DNA of 64,000 nt from Baylisascaris procyonis (GCA_037389465.1 JAZARR010000082.1:2530501-2594500); one strand, 5' to 3'; positions 22,309 to 34,744 are shown, numbered from the stretch's first letter. Program-made: numbers and translations. Notes: a model not told the origin generated them from the letters alone.

Positions 22309-25290
22309 CTAAGGCCCATAAAAAATTGTATCAAGTAAATTGCTAATACTTTGTCTATTTGGGTAGGCGAACTTATATATCAATTCCGGTTTATTGATCA
22401 ATGCCTTGTATATAAACTTTTTCATAATGAAATTACTGAGACCTTTATCCCTATAATTTTTAAATAGGTCTTTGCACTTATTGATGAAATTTTCTTTAGT
22501 GGAGCAAAGTTTAGTAAATCTATAGATTTGGGAAACTATGAGGTTTTTGTGTATAAACAGAGGAATATTACTATCCAATTGAGTATATTTGTTAACTGGA
22601 AAGTTAAACTGTTCGGTTTTATCATATACATTTGTGACTACACCATTACGTGTAATACATAAGCTTATATCTAAAAAATTGGCCATATTACCAGCATATG
22701 TAATCTCGGTTTGTAATGCTTCACCGTAAATGAAATTTGCCGTATGTTTGAAGTTTTCGTTATTGAATATTAGTAAATCATCAACATATCTACAGCAAAG
22801 AGCATTAAAGCGTGAAATTTTGGCATATGTATATTCCATAATAGAGAGAGTCAGATCTGCTATATGGGGACTTGCCTTGCCTCCCATGGGTACTCCTTTA
22901 GATTGTCGAAAAATAAAGCCAGCGAAAGTGACATAGCTCTCGTTTATAACAAATTTAATAATTTCCATAATCTGTGTTCGATCCAGAGTGCGATAATGTT
23001 TGTTGAATTCGTAGTTATCGGTGTAACATAATACTTTAGTTGTACAAACTTTCAAGTAGGCCTTATTAGAATTATTAAAACATACGTGTGTTAAATAATC
23101 CATTGCTTTAATTATACTGTCATGTGGTAGTGCTGTAAACAGTGTAGAAAAGTCTGCCGCCAAGATACTTTTGATTTGCTTGTTGTTTTTACTTATCATA
23201 TCCAATACGTCATAAGAATTTTTAACGCTGTAATAATAATTAATTCCGCTTCTTTGAGTGGCTGTATTGCAGTAATTCCGAAAATGATTTTTCATAAATT
23301 GTAGGATGTTATGTAACATTGAAGATAACGGTTTCAATGAACTTTTACTTGCCCCGGCTATATACCTGAATTTGTATGGATTTTTGTGTAATTTTGGAAT
23401 AGCGAAAATTTTAGGTAAGACTGCGTTTTCATCATCAACGCTAATAAAGTATCTTTCTGAAAAATTACGGTGCGCGTTAATAAGTTCCGAAGCATCTCTA
23501 TTATTTACATATTCATAAGTATCATTCCCGGTAATTCTATCGACGGTAACACCAAGTTCTTTACATATACTCTGAATATAAAACTGTTTACATACAATTG
23601 CATAATTGTTAGGCGCTTTATCTGTATGCACAATAATATACTTAGTATGAATATCACTAATCAGCCGATTAATATTGTAATAAATATTGTTACTTGTATC
23701 AATTTCACCTTTATAAAATTCATTGTTAAAAATTCTTTTAATACGACTTGCAACCATGTATTGAAAGTTCCCAAAACTGTTTATATTAATATGTTCAGAA
23801 CGTGCCATGTGCATAATGAGTTGATTCAAGGATTGCTCTGTTTCCTCCATAATATGCGTGGGATGTCTATTGATTATGGGTCTGAACTTTGTGCCTTTTT
23901 TAAAAAACTGTTTAAGATTTGTAGATATGAGAACATCTAAATTACCTGTGATCACATGCTGTAATGGTTGGTAAATGAATGGTGAGTTGTAACAGTCACA
24001 GTTACTTTGCAAATATCCTGTTAGATTTTCAGGTCTTTGATTTAGCGATTTTAATGTTTTATTGTAGTTACACAAGTATCGTCCCATTGTCTTGTCGTAG
24101 GAAAAAGTTATTTGTATTCTAGGGAAATTATGCATAATTTTAACTAGTTCCTTTTTAATATCAGTGCTATTGAAAATGCGGTTGTAATTAATATTGTGGT
24201 ATCCGAGACCAGGGTAATGCATGTGATATCTGAAACATTTCCTGTCGGTCTTTTTATTTTTATCGGTTTTAAAAACATTTTTATGTATTATGTACATTTT
24301 ACACAGAAAGGTGACCTCATTACTAATGTTTCTATTATTACCCAGTATATCATAATACAACATTTTAAGTGTACGGTTACTTTGTTGATGTAATTCCCTG
24401 AGGAAATCATGTATATTTTCGGCTTTGTTTAAAGCAATCATGTTCTTATTGATCTTATTTAAAAAACTGTGGTTTATAATTTTACTGTTCCGTCTTCTTC
24501 TTCCATGCCCATGTTTCGAAGCAATTCCATAATTTTCAAAATATGGGACCTTAGGGGAATTTTCTTTGAATAATAATTCTGAAATATTTCCAACTCCCTT
24601 AATGTTATCGTTTAGACCCATTGGGTAAATAGTCCGGAGTACTTTAATCCAGAACAATTCTGCTTCTGCTAAGTGTTTATTGTCTCTAACTTTCTCTAAT
24701 ATGCGTACTCTGACGTTATGAACGCCATGATTATCTTTGTGAAAATGGTTGTAGAGGTAATTAGACACGTTACCTTTGGTAATGTTATATAGATGTTCAC
24801 GAACACGAAATTTCAGTTTTCTGGATGTTTGTCCGATATACTGCAGTCCACATATATTACAACTTAAGCAATAAACCACACCCGAGGTGTTGCAGTCTAA
24901 TTGAACATGGTCAGTTTCCATACAAAACTTCCTCCCAGTAATACTAGATACTGTCCATTTGCTTTGCTCTATTATATCGCAACATTTACAGTTTTTTCCA
25001 CAAGGTTTTGTATCTTTGATGTAGTTTGCGTCATTTTCATTATAGATCGTGTAAAACTGATGGCTTGCTTCGTTATTTTTCACCAGGTACCCGACGGGTA
25101 ATATATTTCCTAGCCCATCCCCTGTTCGTTGGGTTGCAAGTAAAGGATTATATAACATTGTTTGTGAAGTGGTCGGGGGTGCAGGGGATGCTCCACCCTC
25201 AACCACCGCCATTAAGGTGGCGGTCCTTTGATTGTTTATGTTATTTTGAAAAAGGTGAGTCATGGTCGATGGGGTCCGTGTATCTGCCAT
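22309..25290 (-). CDS. PLE reverse transcriptase with N-terminal GIY-YIG endonuclease
   Basis: 993 residues from the first ATG (the frame is open further upstream, to a GTG at 25308). Residues 97-104 hold a cysteine knuckle (CGKNCKCC). Residues 138-230 are a GIY-YIG nuclease: VVYCLSC, then YIGQT at 151-155, catalytic-type Arg in RVREH near 162-166, a Glu-containing AEAELFW near 208-214, and the terminal P-GLND. An extra CxxCxxC lies between the GIY and YIG halves. The reverse transcriptase follows: DKAPNN at 557-562, KLHKNPYKFRYI at about 633-644, motif A ADFSTLFTALPHD at about 712-724, motif B QSKGVPMGGKASP at about 796-808, motif C YVDD at 835-838, then FLD at 872-874 and the PLFIHKNLI-QIYRF thumb. 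Canonical PLEs put GIY-YIG at the C-terminus; here nothing follows the thumb but a short tail. N-terminal GIY-YIG, a cysteine cluster and a DKA-NN motif are what I know of the Naiad group. No internal stop or UGA is present. Confidence 0.93.
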   Translation of the reverse strand: MADTRTPSTMTHLFQNNINNQRTATLMAVVEGGASPAPPTTSQTMLYNPLLATQRTGDGLGNILPVGYLVKNNEASHQFYTIYNENDANYIKDTKPCGKNCKCCDIIEQSKWTVSSITGRKFCMETDHVQLDCNTSGVVYCLSCNICGLQYIGQTSRKLKFRVREHLYNITKGNVSNYLYNHFHKDNHGVHNVRVRILEKVRDNKHLAEAELFWIKVLRTIYPMGLNDNIKGVGNISELLFKENSPKVPYFENYGIASKHGHGRRRRNSKIINHSFLNKINKNMIALNKAENIHDFLRELHQQSNRTLKMLYYDILGNNRNISNEVTFLCKMYIIHKNVFKTDKNKKTDRKCFRYHMHYPGLGYHNINYNRIFNSTDIKKELVKIMHNFPRIQITFSYDKTMGRYLCNYNKTLKSLNQRPENLTGYLQSNCDCYNSPFIYQPLQHVITGNLDVLISTNLKQFFKKGTKFRPIINRHPTHIMEETEQSLNQLIMHMARSEHININSFGNFQYMVASRIKRIFNNEFYKGEIDTSNNIYYNINRLISDIHTKYIIVHTDKAPNNYAIVCKQFYIQSICKELGVTVDRITGNDTYEYVNNRDASELINAHRNFSERYFISVDDENAVLPKIFAIPKLHKNPYKFRYIAGASKSSLKPLSSMLHNILQFMKNHFRNYCNTATQRSGINYYYSVKNSYDVLDMISKNNKQIKSILAADFSTLFTALPHDSIIKAMDYLTHVCFNNSNKAYLKVCTTKVLCYTDNYEFNKHYRTLDRTQIMEIIKFVINESYVTFAGFIFRQSKGVPMGGKASPHIADLTLSIMEYTYAKISRFNALCCRYVDDLLIFNNENFKHTANFIYGEALQTEITYAGNMANFLDISLCITRNGVVTNVYDKTEQFNFPVNKYTQLDSNIPLFIHKNLIVSQIYRFTKLCSTKENFINKCKDLFKNYRDKGLSNFIMKKFIYKALINKPELIYKFAYPNRQSISNLLDTIFYGP

Positions 25291-25416
25291 ATAAGGGGTG
25301 CCAAACACACCGCCGCGTCTGCGTCGATATGACAGAACAGAACGGTTGCCCGGAGGGGGGCTGGTTTAGCCCGTATCCAAGCTGGTACTGTCGCTACTTT
25401 AACACTGGTCCGGTCT

Positions 25417-25428
25417 TATATATAAAGC
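25417..25428 (-). promoter_or_regulatory. TATA-like element upstream of the PLE frame
   Basis: On the - strand the sequence TTTATATATAAGACC occurs about 130 nt before the first ATG, in an otherwise GC-rich leader. Placement would put a start of transcription near 25390. Sequence evidence only. Confidence 0.3.
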
Positions 25429-25440
25429 CATACCGGAAAT

Positions 25441-25790
25441 CTTTTAAGTACTGGTAGATAACAAACATTATTTATGGCATGCACGACACTATGTATATTT
25501 GTAGTCAAGTGTAGAATTGGTTTTGTAAAACACTCGTTGATATATTACTAGCAGTATACTAGTTGATTATAAACTTTCATGTTATGATATATGACCATTC
25601 ACCACTGATAAGCGGTACGCGCTATGGGTGTCCTGGTAAAAATTACTTTTAAAATGTATTTTAGTTTATTTATGTATATGTAAAAGTATAGCGGCTCATC
25701 GTGTATAACAGAACAAGAAGCTTGTCTCCAAAATTAAATTTGAAACGAATAAGACATTAACAAACATGTGCGAACATAATAATGGAATGT
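25441..25790. other. Unassigned DNA upstream of the PLE leader
   Basis: AT-rich stretch with no gene seen. It separates the PLE leader from a small open frame on the same strand and may or may not belong to the element. Confidence 0.4.
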
Positions 25791-26060
25791 TCACTTTTTC
25801 AACATTTTAGTAATATTCTCATCATCAAACTTATACCAAACGGTATTAGGTCTTGTTCCGATACGAATTTTTTCTTCGATCGCCATAGCTGCAATACCCT
25901 TAGCCCTTAGTTGTTGTGCGGTAGATATTGCTTTATTAAAAATGTTTGACTGCAATCTCGTTGGGTCGGTTCTAATTTGTATTTTTTTGCCATGAGGTGT
26001 ATAAGTTTTACTGATCTTACATTTAGCCTTGTTAAAGGTCTTAAGTTCTTCGAATGACAT
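25791..26060 (-). CDS. Unrecognised 89-residue basic protein upstream of the PLE
   Basis: From the first ATG the frame encodes 89 residues starting MSFEELKTFNKAKCKISKTY and ending YKFDDENITKMLKK. The frame stays open for 17 more codons upstream without an ATG, so the true start may be an upstream exon or a lost 5' end. Composition is Lys-rich and ordinary for coding sequence, with a predicted helix (AISTAQQLRAKGIAAMAIEE). There is no signal peptide or membrane segment. It is on the same strand as the PLE, 500 nt upstream of its ATG, so it could be an accessory PLE frame, a piece of another element or a host exon. No family recognised. Confidence 0.4.
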   Translation of the reverse strand: MSFEELKTFNKAKCKISKTYTPHGKKIQIRTDPTRLQSNIFNKAISTAQQLRAKGIAAMAIEEKIRIGTRPNTVWYKFDDENITKMLKK

Positions 26061-26111
26061 GTTTGCAAGCTTCTCCACACTCAAATATCCAGAATAAAAT
26101 GAAAGCGCCAA

Positions 26112-29100
26112 CTTTATCTAACGATATTCAGACCATATGCATCATTCATAATCGATGTGTTTAGAGAATAAAATAAAAACTTTATAAATTGAATGAAATT
26201 CATTTTAAAGTTCCATTCTGAATGTCTGACATTGCACATTTTTAAAAACGTTTCAATTTGCATCATGCCATTTTGATTTATGTCAATATATATATGGAAA
26301 GGAGAGTGGGTGTCCTTGCTTCTCTTTACTCCCTTCCGCAGTCTGTCTCCTTAAATCCGATTTACAAGGAAACTTTTCAAGTTTCAAACGACTCTTCAAG
26401 GAGCGATTTTTTTCGCGTTACAAGAAAGTACTCGTAGAACTTTGTGTTTACTTGTAAAATGTTGTTTTTCTCCAAATACAATTTCCATTCAACCAAGTCA
26501 CCTTTTGAGATATTATAGCCGATAGCAGTACAAATGTGAAGCTAGATGGCTCTTTAAACTATAAAATCAACAGTATATTGAAAATGTTTCTCATTTTCAG
26601 ATCAGAATACTACCTGAAGCTTAATTATTCGTGTAAACAGGTAAATAAATCTTTGATACGTTGCACAAGCATTTGAATGAATCGTTGTGTGCGCTAACTA
26701 GAGAAGAGTGTCAATTTTCGACGTCTCGTCCGCAATCAAATAGATCCCAACAACGATACTTTCTTTTCTTAACTTGCACAATGCCAACAAACCAACTTCA
26801 TCCATTACGTTTTTCTCTCACAATGAAATTCTCTTTAATTCATCAATTGTATTTCCATCTAAAATGCTCACATTGTCAAATCAAATTTTTTTTCACAAAT
26901 ATTTCCAAACAATTCTACTGAATTTTTATCGGAAAAATGTTTCGACTTTTTCTAAAATCTGTGCAAATTTTAGCGTTTATTCGTTAAAAGCGTTGATCGT
27001 TTAGTGGATGCATTAGTTTCTAAAGGAATTCATACTTTTATCTTTCGTCTTTCTAATGTTTTTGCAAATTTCTTGTGAAAGATTCTTTTTTTTTTCTATT
27101 TCCATATTTATATGCGACTATCATTTCTGTACATGTGTAAGTTTTTATCCGTTTGTTGAATATTTTCAACTCAAAGGTATTATAGTGAAGTTTTTCGGAT
27201 ATAATCCACAGTATGTACTGGTCCAGGAAGCCATTTACCTTCAAAATTTTTATAAAGTTCACAAGTGAAGTTTGTTGTGCTTTAATTTAGATGACGAAAA
27301 GTAAGATTTTCAGTTGAGGATATGCAATTGACCGTTTTTTAAAAATAATACATTTTTAAGGTTTCTATCAATTGTTTAATTCCTCTGATGGAACCAAATG
27401 AAATTTTCCAGTAGGTTTTTTATCGGCAAGGGAATATCTAAAGAAAAATATAGAAATATCATTGATGCTCCCAAAAACAATATTTTCATCGATGCTAATT
27501 ATGAAAATTCGGTAGATATAAAGAACTATGTAGAAAATTGTAAAATTCAATGGATAAAATTTGATAATCTTCAAAAACTTTTTTCAGCTATCAATTTAAA
27601 AACATAAAAGTTCGCAAAGACTTAGAGCATAAAATTTTCTATCAATGATAAATTCGAACAAACGATTCTTGTCTTATGGTGATTGCCGTGTGGGCGAGTG
27701 ATTATTCAATGGCGTGTTGAAATAATTGCCTTCTGAGGCGATTCAGCAATAAATCGTGCTTGAGAACCCAAAAGCACCAACGTCGTTCCTCTATTCTTTT
27801 TCGACTCCCATTACTTCTGATATTTGTTCCTTCGAAAGATTATGTACCGCTATGGTCACTTTCAACTACGCCAATGATGTTTGTTTAATGAGTACTCCTC
27901 TCTTCTTTCAGTTATGATTTTTTAAAGTTTCGATAGATTAAAATCATTAAGCTAATTTTATACCCCCATTTAGCAATTATATGCTCAATATGAGCTATTA
28001 TTTTTAATGAACGTATTTTTTTCGCATTCACAAATTCTATTTTCTATGTGTGATTTTTTTTTCAAATTTAAATTTCATTATGCCATATACGTGAATGTTC
28101 CCCTTGAAAAGTGAAAAAATTCCGTAGGATATAGGGATTTATATATGCGTTAAATGGAATGCTGTTATCTTTGCACAAACTTGAGAGCGATCATTGTTAC
28201 TTCTGTCAAAATTGATTGAAAAATTTTTTTTTGCCTGTAGCAAGAGTTTTTCATATTGAAAAATTGAATTTCTCAATGGCAATACTATTAACGGATGATG
28301 CGCATATAATTCTCGGCCATAATAAGATCTGTTGTTGATTTAGCAATTATTTGAAACGAATTGTAGTTGAAATCCCACATTCAACTTGGTAGTAGCTTAC
28401 TGTGACACTTGCGCCGTTGTCATATTATGAAATACATTTAAACGCCATGCCGATCGAGAGATTATATGATGTCACGGGTGTACATTTAAGAAATTCCAGG
28501 AAATAATCACACATGCGAGTAAATATGTCGCCGCATTTACGAATTCCAAGAATTCGATGAAGTGATAGGTCCATTCATTCCTATTAGTAAGACTTTCAAT
28601 ATTGTCTGTTCCTTCTACTGCCGCCAAATGATCACACTACCGAGGTTCCAATCCTCTGTCTCCCCCCCCCCTCCCCCCTCCCACCGTTCCATCTCTTCTT
28701 CCTCATCCCTCTTGTAAAAAATTCTATCAACGGGCACAAAATTGACTTTAAAAAAAAAAATGTGCATTGTGCGAATATAATTTGCAAAACATTCGGAGAG
28801 TGAAAAGTGATTAGAAAGCGCATTTCCAATAGTTTCAGTAGAGTGCGTCATCCGAACAACGGATTGCTTTTGGAGAGACCATCAAGTGTGGTCAAACATA
28901 TTGACGCTAAATATTCGCTTTCAACGCACAATCTCAACGCGCAAAAAAAATCTGAAATATGCAATCGAAACAGATATGAACCTTAATAGGGGATAGGAAA
29001 ATTTCATATATAAGATTCACTCCTAAATTTTAAATCATTCATTTCCGCACAAAGCACGTATATTTATTAATTTTATATTGGATTACTACAAAATCAAAAA

Positions 29101-31980
29101 AAAAAAATTCTTTTTATCTATCCATAAAATAATGGCTTAAAGCGCACATGTTCTTTAATCGAGAAATGATACATCAAATCAACTTAAGAACATGTGAAAC
29201 TAAATTATTGCGATGAAAAAGTTATTTTTGCATGATACAAGGAAACTCACATTTAAACATTGCTTCATAAAAACTTTTAACATTAATGATTATCAATGGT
29301 GAATAAAAAAACATTGAATATTTCGTTGTCTTTATCTTTATCGAACGCTTCCATCTTCCTCTCAAGAATAATTTTAAAAGAATGGCAATCGAAATCTCTG
29401 TTTAGCTAGATTCCATCAATCGTCGTATAGAATATGAAAGATTTCATATTCGTGTAAACCTTATCCACCCCCTTCCCATTCCCTTCTACCACCACAGTAC
29501 TCTATGAGATTGGATCTTTATTCTTCAAATAAAGGCTTCTCTTTATCCTCTGCGCCATCTTTTCACTTATGCGCCTCTCCACAGTGCTAATTGGATGCGA
29601 TGCAAATCGATAGCTAAGTGATAAACATCTGTAGGAAAATGACCGGAAGGTCTTTCATAGCACAACAAAATTGGAATATGAGATTTATTTGAGTGTTTTC
29701 CGGTCCATATTACAGTATATGACGCGATTCCATATGGTGATGATGTGCTGAATAAACATCGGACTGATAACTAACTATATAAACAACCGACCACACATCA
29801 TCATAACGCTTTGATATATATAGTTATGTTTTGATTCTTGAGAAAAATTATGAAAAGAACACACACGACGCCCAACCCCTTCCTCCCACTTCCCCTCCTT
29901 CCATACAATAGACGCCTTCCATAAACAATTGCAAGAAAACAACGGGCAATTTTCTCAAGTTCCAACTCTTTTCCCATGCAAAACTTTTTCTAAATGCAAT
30001 TCTAACCATTAACTAATCGCAATGTTGTTTTAAGAGGACTGAAAGTTTATTGGAATTTATTTGATAATAATTAGCGACTGTCAATAAGAAATAATAAACC
30101 AAATTTGCATACGTGGGTGTTATATGATGATGATATCAGTTAAATACTTTTAAATTTATGTTATTCATTTGGCTGCATATTTGTCCTTATGATTGAGCTT
30201 ATATATGCAGCGTAAAGGTTGAGGATGGCTTTGAAGCATATGGAGTGCAAAATATTTCGAGTGGCAAATCTCATCAATGTCACCTTTTTGCCGTCGGCAA
30301 CTAAAGATCACCATTTAGATTCAATTTCATGCAACAGCAAGAATATAACGTCTAAATGCGTACTTGCAGCTCTGATTTCTCACCTTTGTAAGTTTGTGAC
30401 ATTTATTAGCGATATCAGTGAGGATATATCGATTCCTTTTTATTTATTTTTGATTTATTCCTTCCATCGATAATGAATATCAACAACAGAATGAAATTAG
30501 CTCGACGTTTTTGGATTTGTTGATTTGTGTTTCAAGATCTTTCAGGATCACTCAAATTTCAGAATCCATAACAAGAGTCCAGCATGAAAAAGGAACTTCT
30601 TCTCAAACGATATTTGCCTATCTAGCTTAGTAGTTGCCAAAGGAGTTACGTAAATAATAGGAAAAGTGAACTAGCAATGCAAAGGTACACAAGACGATGT
30701 TATTTTAGTTAAATCTATGCATAAATGAAGGGCACCAAACCTTTGTACCACCTCTTCCATCTCCTCTCTTATATCCTCCTCGCACCATTAACACATACGA
30801 CAAACAAGTTGCTAAACTAGTATAATCATTTTTTCCCAAACAACAATAAGGAACTCTTTTATGTTTGGCATTACTCCAGAAAAATGCGTTAGCTATTTGT
30901 TAGCTGAAGTTTGTCATTTGAAGCGCATATATTGAAAAGGAATGCTGGAAATTTGATCGACATCATGCGTTCTTGCATTAATGAATCAAACTCATTTGAT
31001 ATCAACTCGTAGCAATGTGAATTAGGTTCTTTCATTCTCGACATTCCAACGTTCAACAAGCTTTACTTAAACTCCCACTTTTAGTAACTCTTATTAAATA
31101 TTAGAATGTCAACAATTTCGATTGCGATGATACGTTGCCTCAGGCAAATTTCATTATAAAGAGGAAGAGAAAGAGGAAGAAGTTTCGCATGATTAAGAAT
31201 GTTTTAAGAATTCTTATTTTCTCATATTAGTCAAAGTCAGCCTCTTGCTAAATGCTTTTATTTTTTGAATTAATTAATGATTTTATATCTCTATTTGAGT
31301 TGTTATTTTTGCTCTAACTTCACTTTATTTGTTGATGAGATTTATCTAATCGATAAACAGCACTATCAACGAAGATTGTACTGTAATGCGAATTAATTTT
31401 TTCGGTCACCAATTTATTTTGGTCAAATATTTTTTCGGCTAACTTCAAGATTGCTCATCCATTGTTATTGTGAAGATTACAAGAAGCAATCGAAAAAAAT
31501 TGGCTATTTATTGCGATGCATTTCAAATCATAAAATACCTTTAGAAAGTATATATTTGTAGTTTGTTAAGTGTTAAATCACATAGTCATATCGGAAAATA
31601 TTTTACAAACCCTGCAAATACAAATGTCGTATTATGCAATCGCAATTGTGATAATTACCCTAACCAGTTCCCCCTGACTGATTCACTATTGCAAGTGATG
31701 TAGTCACTTCTTTGGCGACAGTGCATATATATGATATTCTTGCAGTTTTCTTGCTTTATGAGTCTTCGCAAGCGTACCATGATAATATCATGTCTAAGCG
31801 CCTGTACCTGCTTATTACTATGTGTGTTTGAATATTTGGTTGTCTGCGCGTCTCTTGTCTGTTTGTCTGAGAATCCTTCGGGGCCAGAATGATAAAATAT
31901 AACTATCGCTATAAGACGACTTGTATATCGTTTTTATGTAGATCGATCAAAATAAAAAAGATTAGCTGGAATTTGAAGAT
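26112..31980. other. Gene-poor intergenic DNA
   Basis: No gene that I can support. A 40-nt stretch at about 26601-26640 (+) between TTTTCAG and GTAAAT reads SEYYLKLNYSCKQ in one frame and could be an orphan microexon. A 69-codon frame at 27398-27607 (+) is AT-driven and has no motif. C-rich tracts occur at 28660-28685, 29465-29490 and 29871-29906. Nothing else recognised. Confidence 0.45.
28660..28685. repeat. C-rich polypyrimidine tract
   Basis: Runs of ten or more and six C broken by single T, continuing into a CT-rich stretch. G-quadruplex potential on the - strand. Confidence 0.85.
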
Positions 31981-32038
31981 AAAAGAAACGGCTCATATCT
32001 TTTCATCTTAAAAGAAACGGCTCATATCTTTTCATCTT
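31981..32038. repeat. Perfect 29-bp tandem duplication
   Basis: Two identical adjacent 29-bp units starting AAAAGAAACGGCTCATATCT. A recent local duplication in intergenic DNA. Confidence 0.97.
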
Positions 32039-34294
32039 CTTTGACACATTTCTACATTCGTTTTGCGTCGCTCTTTTTATGCTTTTTTGTGATTTTATAT
32101 CCGTTCACAGAAGTTTCTTTATCCATCTTTCAAAAATATTTCACCAATAACCTTATTGTGAGTTACTTTATTTGCTGATATATTATACGCTAAGGTCGTT
32201 TTGTTTTTACAAATTCTATTTCATGCTTGCTTAATCATCGATACACAACTCATTTTAATTAGTCTTCGTGTAAACCCTGCAAAATTTATAGCTTGTTTTA
32301 GTATATAATAAGGCAATTGTTGATGCTCTATGCACAAAGAATTTATAACAATTCAACCATTCCATGAAGCCTGAAAGCCAAATCGCATTGATACACTCAC
32401 TATAGCTGTCGAAGCTGCGGCTAAGCCATAGAATGGCGAAACAACGCCAATTGCAACATTTAAGGAAGTTCTCCCGTCACTCTCAAGTCAACTGACATTA
32501 CACATCGAAAATGTTTTATCATCGCGTAGTTTATAAAATATTCTCGTTTTTTTTCGATTTATTTTTGGATAATTTTTATTCGGTGAGATTTATTTCGTTA
32601 CAACATAAATATGATGTATCTATTTGCATAAATTAGAGTTAAAATCATAACTTAAAAATTTCGTATTTACGATTATTTCAATTGCGATAATCATTGTAAA
32701 AGTTTTTTTTCCCATTCAGCGATGGAAAATATTCTATGATGAGCACTTTATGAAATTTATGATTTTTTTTTATAAATGATTTTCATACAAATGTGTTCTT
32801 TCATTACTTCTCATTCAGTTTTTTATTTATTTCCTTTTTTGTTTTTCTATTTTTCTATCTGAATCGCTTATTGACTCGATTATTCATGAAGACGCATATG
32901 AGAGCGTTCTTATAAGCACATTAGGTTTGTTAATGAGAAAATATGCTTCAGCTTAATTTCCTTTCTGCCAATGAAATATTCGAGGTATACTTTCAACCTT
33001 TTTCTCTTTCGATTGGAACACATTAAGTAGTTGAAATAACATTTTTGAGTCCAACGTATATTTCATACGTTTTCCTCGTTTTGCTCAATGCATATGCACA
33101 CAGCATGAATTGTTTCCTTATAGGTACACAGTCTTGCTTCCTTAATGTTGTCGGTCTTTTTTTGATTTGCACGTCATATAATGTTGAATAAATCGATAAG
33201 CAAAATCGAAATAAGCTGCAACGCCGAATCGCCGCGCAACGCTCATAAAACAATCATTGAGGGGATGGGGGTATAGAATAGATAGGAGAAGGGCAAATTG
33301 GATGGGGGATGGGAAGGAGGGAAGCAGAGAAAGAGAAGAAAATGCGATGATGCTTAAAATACCATTGCGATTCATATTTTCCCTGTTCCTTTGAAAGCAA
33401 TTTAAAAAATTTTATCATTTACAGAATGAAAGAATTTATTATGAATATGTGCATTTTTCGATATTATTTCCTATATTTTATTCGAATAACCACTAATTAA
33501 CAGCTGTAACGATAATATAGGTATTCTTGGTATTCTTTCGATGTCTGTCATTCAACTACCCCATAGCAGCTCTTTCGCCTCCGCATCCCTTACTAAGCTC
33601 ACTAAGGATAGTTGTTATTGCCTAGTGTGTTGACTCAACCAAATAATAAAGGGTAAGTTGCTATCCATTTCACTTAGCGTACTTGCACTCTTTCCTTTTA
33701 TCATATTCATTATTCTACTTGTAACCAAAATGCGGATATATGTTCACTTACTAAACTTTTGCCTACCTTCAGCCTATCACTCATCATTCTCTAATATTAA
33801 GCACAAAGAGAATTAAAATGTCCATCAGACTATCATTAACTTATCATCAGGTATGATCGGTTATGTTCATTTTTACACTTAATACCTTTTGTCAAGTAAT
33901 TTTACTGCACAGTTAACTAAATGAGTCTTATAGGTATATAGAAGAGCAATACAGCTAGTCAATTTATTGCTCAATAGGAATATTTGTAATCCTAAGCAAG
34001 AAAAGATAGTTGGTTTTAAAAATGATGATATTTGGAATGGATTAAATGTGAATAAATTTTTTTAAAACTTTTTTCTTGCAATGTTCGGTTATATTCCGAT
34101 TTGCAATTTATTTTTGCATCGCTTATCTCGAGTGTTGAATGTAGCGAATAAACGGCAACAACGTTTTCGTTGATAATATGCTACTTTAATTAATCGAAAT
34201 TGGTGAAGGCCAAACTATACAACTATCAAATTAATGCAAAAGTGTCCATCATTTTTCGGGTAATTCGTTTTTGTGATCGCATGCGTTTTCCCAG
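32039..34294. other. Intergenic DNA with a G-rich tract
   Basis: No supported gene. A G-rich stretch at about 33258-33330 contains several GGGG runs. The - strand open frames over it are by-products of that composition. Confidence 0.45.
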
Positions 34295-34402
34295 TTCGCC
34301 TCATTTACACTATCCACTAATCCACCCGAATTGCAAACTGGTATACGCATCGAATTATCTAAGAAAATTGATTTAAGGACAAATAGACACATATTGCTGA
34401 AG
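34295..34402 (+). other. Candidate exon in a long open frame
   Basis: A TTTTCCCAG acceptor is followed by a frame open for about 150 codons to 34744, long for DNA this AT-rich. The first 36 codons (FASFTLSTNPPELQTGIRIE, then LSKKIDLRTNRHILLK) read like protein and end at a possible but weak GTTTAT donor. Farther on, the frame passes through an A-homopolymer and looks non-coding. No homologue recognised and no partner exon identified. Confidence 0.25.
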
Positions 34403-34744
34403 GTTTATTGTCCGCCTCATGTCAGTGCACCTCAGTTATCAACTCGCCGTATTTGGAGGGTTTCCCACATGAAATTACTTCACGGTGTGTTCGTTTCACA
34501 TGCAAAACTATTATATATAGGATATTCAATTAAATACTATTTGAATGATCCTCAAATCGTCCACCTATTCATAAACTTTTTTGCCAGCCGGTTGGTAGAG
34601 AAAATACTGCTCATAGGAGGGCGAATAATTCTACAAAAAAAAAAAAAACCACAGGACGAAAATATTGAAGGTTTGTTGTCCTCTAGTGTTACCTTAATGA
34701 GTGTTTGCATTTTCTTGAGTATATCAGCTAACGCGAAAAATTAG

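Larger units (their letters stand above)
21560..25440 (-). mobile_element. Penelope-like retroelement, permuted (Naiad-type) domain order
   Basis: The element is defined by an uninterrupted reverse transcriptase/endonuclease frame (22309-25290), a TATA-like promoter candidate upstream (about 25417-25428) and a hammerhead-type RNA structure downstream (21568-21650), all on the - strand. Its ends are estimates: I found no clear target-site duplication or terminal repeat, so the element could be longer. The 5' leader (25291-25440) and part of the 3' region (about 21850-22080) are distinctly GC-richer than the flanks. PLEs insert by target-primed reverse transcription using a GIY-YIG nick. An intact frame of nearly 1000 codons suggests a recent, possibly still competent copy. 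Confidence 0.85.

Noticed and set aside
23470..23940. 156-codon + strand frame
   Set aside because: Antisense to the PLE reverse transcriptase gene, which has clear catalytic motifs on the - strand.
25026..25457. 143-codon + strand frame
   Set aside because: Antisense to the PLE N-terminus and leader; no motif.
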